6,949 nucleotides of DNA. Source: Candidatus Nanopelagicales bacterium (GTDB taxonomy: Bacteria; Actinomycetota; Actinomycetes; S36-B12; GCA-2699445). Positions 1 to 3,869 of the stretch are shown here, piece by piece (position 1 is the first letter of the stretch; each line of letters starts with the position of its first letter). Both the position numbers and the translations under genes were made by a program. Below the pieces are notes generated by a model. The model was not told where the DNA came from and did no database searches. It saw only the letters and a list, made by a program, of their open reading frames with translations. The stretch spans positions 1 to 6,949 of the forward strand of contig JAOZTQ010000070.1 of assembly GCA_029939085.1 (NCBI GenBank), in the 5' to 3' direction.

Positions 1-115
1 GCGGGGTTTGCAGATCTGCAACTGGTTCGTGGGCTTCCGCACCCGAAACTTTGGGTCCCGCCGGTACCAACCGCAACCCGATGTCTTCCGCGGCGCCCCA
101 ATCGACCATAGCCAT
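1..115 (-). CDS. DUF2342 (zincin_2) zinc-dependent metalloprotease-like protein, N-terminal fragment
   Basis: Only the first 38 codons lie in the window; the gene runs off the left edge. The translation begins MAMVDWGAAEDIGLRLV and continues with PAGPKVSGAEAHEPVADL. This is the usual opening of actinobacterial DUF2342 proteins (VDW...G.RL..PGP.VS..EA), annotated as zinc-dependent metalloproteases or as 'coenzyme F420 biosynthesis associated'; their biochemical role is unsettled. An in-frame TAG lies just upstream, so translation starts at ATG 115-113 or at ATG 109-107. The second gives the family-typical MVDW start. An AGG lies 8 nt before either ATG, so the ribosome site does not decide. The gene begins about 25 nt after the dacB stop on the same strand, so the two are probably co-transcribed. 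The HExxH zinc motif expected in a full protein is not in the window. The call rests on the N-terminal pattern and on gene order. Confidence 0.8.
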   Translation of the reverse strand, partial: MAMVDWGAAEDIGLRLVPAGPKVSGAEAHEPVADLQTP

Positions 116-140
116 AGCCTGAGCCTACGTCGTATCTGAG

Positions 141-1559
141 TTATCGACCTTTGCCGGGGCAACCACAGTCAGCCAACTCAGTGACAATCTCGTCGATCTT
201 GGCTGATGCATCAAATGACGAATCAGCTTCGTTGGCGATTGACGAATACACCAAAACCCGGCCACTTTCCGACTGGACGAATCCCGAAAGGCTCCCGACA
301 TAGTTCAGGGTTCCCGTCTTTCCCCGAGCCCAGCCAGCCGCACGTTCAGTCGTCACATCGTCAAACCGGAACTTCAGAGTTCCAGTCGCTCCGCCAACTG
401 CCAGACCACTCGCTACTGGCCACAAGCCATCCTGTCGGGTAACTGCACGCCGCATAATCTCGCTCAAGATCTTAGGCGATACTTTGTTGAGCCGCGATAA
501 ACCACTGCCATCCTCGAACCTCGCACCATCAGTTGCGATACCAACCGACCCCAATGCCTCTCGTACTGCTCGACTACCCCCGGCGAAGGAGCCTTCATAC
601 CCCGCGCCAATACCCGCCAATCGGAACAGCATTTCAGCCGTATCGTTGTCGGACGTAGACAACGTCTGGGCGACTACGGCATGCATCGGCACTGATTCGA
701 CTGAGGCAATCTCAGCAGCGTCTTGTGGCGATCGACCGCGATCGACCTTGCCAACGGTGACGCCCCGCTGTTTCAGCAACTGTGCGAAGCGATCTGCCGC
801 GACCTGGGCGGGTTGCGCCACTTTTGATCCCTGTGGCGCTAACTGCGCATCGTCCACGATCAGTGCCGAGACCGGTGCCACAATGCCGCTGGTTCGGTAG
901 TACTGGGGCCAATCAGGACCCCAATCGGGCCCCGAAAATAGTGAATCGTCGAACTTTAATTTAAGTTCACTATCTGATTCAGTCTCGATGGCTGCCGCAG
1001 TATCTCTTGCCAAGGCTTTCATCGACGTAAGTTTTGGGTAGTCGGGCACGTTACTTCCTGCGGGCGGCTTTCTGGATGACAGCAAGGGATCTCCCCCACC
1101 AACCAGATAAAGAGTCCCGCCAGACCGAGTCACCTTTGTGGTGATTCGACTCTGACCTCCGGTCGCGAGTAGAACGCCGGCAGCGGTCGGGATCTTGGCA
1201 CTCGACGCTGGAATAAGATTCGTACCCCCGTTGTCATTGAAGAGCTCTTGACCGGTAACTGCGTCCATCACAAAAGTCGCGGACTCTTTACCCATGGGCT
1301 TGGAGTTCGCCTTACGAGCGATTCGGGCCGCCACCTGATCGGGTTGTTGTTCCACCCCAACGTCAGCTGTTACCGGTTCCAAAACGGTAAGCGGCGGAGC
1401 TTCTGCATCAGCCAACTCGGGGTTTATCGCCTCGGCGACACTACTGAGCAGCAGGGCCGCACTCAGCACTAGGGCCGACATCGCAATCGGATGTTGACGG
1501 TTTCGAAAGGCTTTATTTCGAATAAACACGGACTTTTTGCCATTCCGGTGGCGACGCAT
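141..1559 (-). CDS. dacB: D-alanyl-D-alanine carboxypeptidase/endopeptidase (PBP4/DacB family, peptidase S13)
   Basis: This is a low-molecular-weight penicillin-binding protein of 472 aa that trims or cleaves peptidoglycan peptide cross-links outside the membrane. All three active-site motifs of the PBP4 family are present: SxxK as PASSAK (Ser119, Lys122), SxN as SDN (303-305), and KTG as GKTGT (Lys414-Gly416). The long insert between motifs one and two is typical of this family. The N-terminus is rich in Arg and Lys and is followed by a hydrophobic stretch (about residues 25-44, IAMSALVLSAALLLSSVAEA), so it is a signal peptide or anchor. The C-terminus ends with a Cys-x-Cys (CGCPGKGR). ATG 1559-1557 is preferred because GGTGG lies 9 nt upstream; a GTG at 1565-1563 would add two residues but sits too close to that site. 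It is divergent from ppa and upstream of the DUF2342 gene, the order of M. tuberculosis Rv3628, Rv3627c and Rv3626c. Its ribosome site lies in one arm of the hairpin at 1569-1585. Confidence 0.93.
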   Translation of the reverse strand: MRRHRNGKKSVFIRNKAFRNRQHPIAMSALVLSAALLLSSVAEAINPELADAEAPPLTVLEPVTADVGVEQQPDQVAARIARKANSKPMGKESATFVMDAVTGQELFNDNGGTNLIPASSAKIPTAAGVLLATGGQSRITTKVTRSGGTLYLVGGGDPLLSSRKPPAGSNVPDYPKLTSMKALARDTAAAIETESDSELKLKFDDSLFSGPDWGPDWPQYYRTSGIVAPVSALIVDDAQLAPQGSKVAQPAQVAADRFAQLLKQRGVTVGKVDRGRSPQDAAEIASVESVPMHAVVAQTLSTSDNDTAEMLFRLAGIGAGYEGSFAGGSRAVREALGSVGIATDGARFEDGSGLSRLNKVSPKILSEIMRRAVTRQDGLWPVASGLAVGGATGTLKFRFDDVTTERAAGWARGKTGTLNYVGSLSGFVQSESGRVLVYSSIANEADSSFDASAKIDEIVTELADCGCPGKGR

Positions 1560-1568
1560 GATCACTTA

Positions 1569-1585
1569 CCACCAAGATGTGGTGG
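1569..1585. promoter_or_regulatory. Inverted repeat in the dacB/ppa divergent spacer, overlapping the dacB ribosome site
   Basis: CCACCA (1569-1574) and TGGTGG (1580-1585) form perfect 6-bp arms around a 5-nt loop. The repeat lies in the 51-bp gap between the dacB and ppa starts. Read as dacB mRNA, the 3' arm contains GGTGG, the best ribosome-binding match for dacB, 9 nt before its ATG. Folding would therefore hide that site. The repeat could instead be a protein-binding site or chance. Confidence 0.4.
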
Positions 1586-1598
1586 AGAACTCAGACGA

Positions 1599-1605
1599 CA
1601 GGAGT
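1599..1605 (+). promoter_or_regulatory. Ribosome binding site deciding the ppa GTG start
   Basis: The AGGAG core (1600-1604) is followed by about 6 nt and then GTG at 1611-1613. It fixes the ppa start at this GTG. The same reading frame opens 120 nt further upstream, but that part lies inside dacB on the other strand and has no homology to pyrophosphatases. Confidence 0.75.
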
Positions 1606-1610
1606 TATCT

Positions 1611-2126
1611 GTGAACGCCATTACCCCGCTCACTTTCAACGTCACCATCGAGATCCCCGGTGGAAGTAAGAACAAGTATGAGGAGGACCACGAAACTGGG
1701 CGCATCAAACTTGACCGACTGCTCTTCACGTCGACACGGTACCCGCACGACTACGGCTTCATCGACAACACCCTCGGCCTGGATGAAGATCCCCTCGACT
1801 GTCTCGTTCTACTTCAGGAACCCACATTCCCGGGCTGCCTCATCGAATGTCGGGCTCTGGGCATGTATCAGATGACCGACGAGAAGGGCTCTGACGACAA
1901 AGTTCTCTGCGTCCCAGCGGGTGACCCACGGCAAGAGCACCTTCGCGACATTAATCATGTTCCGGTATTCGATAAGCGAGAAATCGAGCATTTCTTCCTG
2001 ATCTACAAGGATTTGGAACCTGGTAAATCCGTTGATGGTGCGGAATGGAAAGGCCGGGAAGAGGCCGAAGCCGAGATTAAGGAATCCTTTGAGCGGGAGA
2101 AGCGGCGACTCGCGCAAGAAGGCTAG
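1611..2126 (+). CDS. ppa: Inorganic pyrophosphatase, family I (soluble)
   Basis: This cytoplasmic, Mg-dependent enzyme hydrolyses pyrophosphate to two phosphates and so pulls biosynthetic reactions forward. The protein has 171 aa, the usual bacterial family I length. Conserved blocks are NKYEEDHETGRIKLDR (21-36), YPHDYGFID (44-52), the metal-binding Asp cluster DEDPLD (58-63), DDKVLCVPAGDPR (95-107) and YKDLEPGK near residues 141-148. The active-site Lys, Tyr, Arg and Asp residues expected for the family appear intact. The second position of the signature is Glu rather than the more usual Gly, Ser, Asp or Asn, which is probably harmless. GTG is chosen as start because of the AGGAG just upstream. 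Divergence from the dacB-type gene matches other actinobacteria. No clear sigma-type promoter was found; any promoter must lie in the short spacer or in the 5' part of dacB. The CPBP gene follows 36 bp later. Confidence 0.96.
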   Translation: MNAITPLTFNVTIEIPGGSKNKYEEDHETGRIKLDRLLFTSTRYPHDYGFIDNTLGLDEDPLDCLVLLQEPTFPGCLIECRALGMYQMTDEKGSDDKVLCVPAGDPRQEHLRDINHVPVFDKREIEHFFLIYKDLEPGKSVDGAEWKGREEAEAEIKESFEREKRRLAQEG

Positions 2127-2148
2127 TCGCCAGGCTCATTCAGCCCTG

Positions 2149-2158
2149 TCACATGTGA
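2149..2158. promoter_or_regulatory. 10-bp perfect palindrome TCACATGTGA before the CPBP start
   Basis: TCACATGTGA is self-complementary over all 10 bp. It lies between the ppa stop and the CPBP gene, 4 nt before the TTG start, where a ribosome binding site would be expected. The half-sites resemble those bound by dimeric helix-turn-helix regulators, but a 10-mer palindrome can occur by chance. No regulator gene lies nearby. Confidence 0.3.
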
Positions 2159-2162
2159 ACAG

Positions 2163-2963
2163 TTGACGCGACCCCCAGAGCCTAAGTCTGGTCCCGATGA
2201 GGCCGACGATCCCAAGGTTCCACCTAAGTTCCTTCGGTGGGAGATCATCCTCGTTCTCTGGGTGTCGCTCGGGGCTGCCGCTGTCCGTGCCTTACTAAAT
2301 CTGCTTGAGCGACTCACGTCAGGGCGCCCCTTAGACGAACAGGTGGCGCCGATCATCTCTCCGATCGCGCCAGATCGCCCTTGGCTTGACGTCAGCTACC
2401 AGATCGCATTCATTGTCCTGCCGCTAGGAGCGGTAGCACTCGTCGGTTATTTGCTTCACCGTTCTCATGAATCATTTGGCAGCATCGGGTTTGATCTTCG
2501 CCGACCTGGGAGCGATTTGCTCCGGGGTGCGCTTCTCGCAGCCCTCGTGGGCGGGACGGGCCTAGCGTTCTACCTACTCGCCTACCAAATGGGGTTGAGC
2601 GTCCAGATTGCCGCGGCGGAGGTGGTCGGTAACTGGTGGGAGTGGATCCTGCTGCTGCTACGAGCCGCAGAAAATGCAGTTCTGGAAGAGGTCATAATCC
2701 TCGGCTTCCTACTACATCGGTTGAATCAGATCGGTGTCAAAGCGGGTCCTGCCATCGTGCTTAGCGCCCTGATCCGTGGCGCCTACCACCTCTATCAGGG
2801 CTTCGGCGGTTTTATCGGCAACTTTGCGATGGGCCTGCTCTTCGGTTGGCTATTCCGCCGTTGGGGGCGAGTTGGACCCATGGTTGTCGCGCATTTCATC
2901 ATTGATGCGGTGGCCTTCGTCGGTTATGCCGCACTCGCCGACAAACTCACCTGGTTGCCGTGA
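2163..2963 (+). CDS. CPBP family intramembrane metalloprotease (CAAX protease/Abi type)
   Basis: This is a predicted polytopic membrane protein of 266 aa. A polar N-terminus leads to RWEIILVLWVSLGAAA (25-40), which resembles the opening of many actinobacterial CPBP proteins. Hydrophobic segments lie near 27-48, 79-98, 119-141, 160-185, 195-210, 218-232 and 238-260. The CPBP signature blocks are ENAVLEEVIILGFLLHRL (Glu175-Glu176), SALIRGAYHLYQGFGG (His209) and VVAHFIIDAVAF (His244, Asp248). In this family the Glu pair and the His residues line an intramembrane active site; substrates here are unknown. The Arg of the classical EExxxR motif is absent, as I recall for the actinobacterial subgroup. 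TTG at 2163 is the first possible start after the in-frame ppa stop and has no clear ribosome site. The next start, GTG 2262, would cut into the first membrane segment. It is 36 bp downstream of ppa and may be co-transcribed with it. Confidence 0.87.
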   Translation: MTRPPEPKSGPDEADDPKVPPKFLRWEIILVLWVSLGAAAVRALLNLLERLTSGRPLDEQVAPIISPIAPDRPWLDVSYQIAFIVLPLGAVALVGYLLHRSHESFGSIGFDLRRPGSDLLRGALLAALVGGTGLAFYLLAYQMGLSVQIAAAEVVGNWWEWILLLLRAAENAVLEEVIILGFLLHRLNQIGVKAGPAIVLSALIRGAYHLYQGFGGFIGNFAMGLLFGWLFRRWGRVGPMVVAHFIIDAVAFVGYAALADKLTWLP

Positions 2964-2976
2964 ACTAGGCCGAGAA

Positions 2977-3468
2977 TCACGAGTTGCTTGCCAACCACTG
3001 CTGATTGAATTGGTACTCAAGACCAAACTGTTTCATGGATTCCTCTGCAATCGCCTTTTCCACTTTTCCTCCCACTAGCGGAACGCCGACTTTGATCTCC
3101 ATCTCAACTTTCCAATCCGATTTTTTGTCTCCAACGGGGGTAATCTTCTGTTTCCCCGTGATCTTGGCGGGAGAGGCATCAATCGTCATCTCACAAGACC
3201 ACCCGTCGCCGTCCGCAGTCCAGTTTTCCGTTTGAGTCATCTCATTGGTCTCTTTGAACTTCTTCACGATGTCAGGCAGATTCGCTTCCACCTCCCGGTC
3301 GATCCGGAGCACATAACTTCCATCGGCTGCACTTTGTTCCACGATGTCGAACTGAATGTCACCGAGAGTCGTGTACTTCTCGGTTAGATAATCCGCGTTT
3401 TGCAGCATTGCCATAATCTCGCTGGGCGTGTGATCATATCGGTCGGTATTCGAGATTTTCTTCGCCAT
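2977..3468 (-). CDS. DUF2505 domain protein (SRPBCC/START-like fold expected)
   Basis: This protein of 163 aa has no signal peptide or membrane segment, so it is probably cytoplasmic. It matches the DUF2505 pattern of actinobacteria. It opens with a strand and helix region containing HTPSEIMAMLQNADYLTEKY (12-31). Mid-protein repeats of charged beta-strand type follow (YVLRIDREVEANLPDIVKKF, then ENWTADGDGW). The C-terminal part contains VGVPLVGGKVEKAIAEES and an amphipathic helix ending QQWLASNS. Family members are thought to have a lipid-transfer or polyketide-cyclase-like ligand pocket; no biochemical function is established. The start is ATG 3468-3466, with AGGA about 5 nt upstream. A start 69 nt further up would add 23 residues unlike the family. 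The gene converges on the CPBP gene with 13 bp between stops, and is divergent from the M1 peptidase across about 400 bp. Confidence 0.8.
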   Translation of the reverse strand: MAKKISNTDRYDHTPSEIMAMLQNADYLTEKYTTLGDIQFDIVEQSAADGSYVLRIDREVEANLPDIVKKFKETNEMTQTENWTADGDGWSCEMTIDASPAKITGKQKITPVGDKKSDWKVEMEIKVGVPLVGGKVEKAIAEESMKQFGLEYQFNQQWLASNS

Positions 3469-3546
3469 GAGGTCCTGCCAATCCTGTTGTCGTGGAGCTA
3501 CCCGACTATTGCGATAGCACGTCACCGAGTTCGGCAACTACTCGCA

Positions 3547-3552
3547 ATTATG
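3547..3552 (-). promoter_or_regulatory. Possible -10 element for the DUF2505 gene
   Basis: On the minus strand these bases read CATAAT, five of six matches to TATAAT, about 79 nt upstream of the DUF2505 ATG. A TTGACG lies 22 bp further upstream, which is too far for a standard -35. The call is therefore weak. Confidence 0.2.
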
Positions 3553-3555
3553 GAG

Positions 3556-3579
3556 TGACGATGATGCTGTTGCTCGTCA
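3556..3579. repeat. Inverted repeat TGACGA-N12-TCGTCA
   Basis: Two perfect 6-bp arms (3556-3561 and 3574-3579) are separated by 12 bp. They lie just upstream, on the minus strand, of the possible -10 of the DUF2505 gene. It could be an operator for a dimeric regulator, or chance. Confidence 0.25.
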
Positions 3580-3603
3580 ACTAGAGAACGTGTTCAGTTG
3601 CGG

Positions 3604-3630
3604 CCATTGTGAATTCATTCACCCGAATGG
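3604..3630. promoter_or_regulatory. Nested inverted repeat, candidate operator
   Basis: The core is GTGAAT-TC-ATTCAC (3609-3622), two perfect 6-bp arms around 2 bp. It is flanked by CCATT (3604-3608) and AATGG (3626-3630), which are also complementary. The full structure pairs 11 bp with a 3-nt CCG bulge on the right. It sits in the divergent spacer, where one dimeric repressor could control both neighbours. As RNA the 2-nt core loop is too tight, so DNA binding is the likelier role if it is real. Confidence 0.4.
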
Positions 3631-3707
3631 GGACTCCCAGGTATTTGGCTGGAACCGGTAGGACAATCGCGGCGTCAGACAGCCGAAGTAGATGTTGATT
3701 ACTGGGC

Positions 3708-3738
3708 TTAGACCCCTAGAGGGGGCTAACTCCTCTGG
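3708..3738 (+). ncRNA. Two overlapping, mutually exclusive hairpins upstream of the M1 peptidase gene
   Basis: Hairpin A pairs TTAG (3708-3711) with CTAA (3726-3729) and CCCC (3713-3716) with GGGG (3721-3724) around a TAGA loop, with one A-G mismatch. Hairpin B pairs 3716-3723 with 3731-3738 (AGAGG with CCTCT at its core, two G-T wobbles) around a 7-nt loop. They share bases 3716-3729 and cannot both form. Neither is followed by a T-run. If this region is transcribed as the M1 leader it could switch shape; no known riboswitch class is recognised. Confidence 0.2.
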
Positions 3739-3854
3739 TGTGATGAATAGGTTCAGCGCATCGTATTGATTGCAGCTCGGCATCGAGAGCCGCTTTCGCG
3801 TCAACTTCGCTGGTGCAGCGAGTAGTGTTGGATCCGTTAACGCGGCTGGTTTTC

Positions 3855-3860
3855 GAGAGG
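3855..3860 (+). promoter_or_regulatory. Ribosome binding site for the M1 peptidase ATG
   Basis: GAGAGG lies 9 nt before ATG 3870-3872 and is the only good purine-rich site near the possible starts. It favours the ATG over the upstream GTG and TTG codons at 3813, 3825 and 3828. Confidence 0.5.
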
Positions 3861-3869
3861 CGATGCCCT

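Larger units (their letters stand above)
3469..3869. other. Divergent intergenic region between the DUF2505 and M1 peptidase genes
   Basis: I find no convincing gene, tRNA or rRNA in these 401 bp. Both flanking genes read outward, so their promoters should lie here. It holds a possible minus-strand -10 (CATAAT, 3547-3552) without a good -35, an inverted repeat TGACGA-N12-TCGTCA (3556-3579), a longer inverted repeat (3604-3630) and two overlapping hairpins (3708-3738). Short open frames, including 61 codons on the minus strand (3619-3804) and 25 codons on the plus strand (3692-3769), show no recognisable protein. Confidence 0.6.

Noticed and set aside
484..900. 138-codon plus-strand open frame inside dacB
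   Set aside because: It is antisense to a clearly identified dacB coding region and has low-complexity composition typical of a shadow frame.
1494..1526. TTGACG followed by AT-rich sequence as a ppa promoter
   Set aside because: The nearest -10-like hexamers are at spacings of about 13 and 21 bp and lack the TAnnnT form; it also lies in the dacB signal-peptide codons.
1491..1610. Upstream extension of the ppa reading frame by 40 codons
   Set aside because: It overlaps dacB and its translation has no pyrophosphatase character; GTG 1611 has a good AGGAG and gives the normal family length.
3469..3537. Upstream extension of the DUF2505 gene by 23 codons
   Set aside because: ATG 3468 has an AGGA site and matches the family's usual N-terminus; the added residues look random.
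3692..3769. 25-codon plus-strand open frame (MLITGLRPLEGANSSGVMNR...) across the hairpins
   Set aside because: It follows a stop codon directly, has only a weak ribosome site and no known family; it could be a leader peptide but nothing supports this.
3619..3804. 61-codon open frame on the minus strand in the divergent spacer
   Set aside because: No recognisable family, no clear ribosome site, and it covers the probable control region of the M1 gene.
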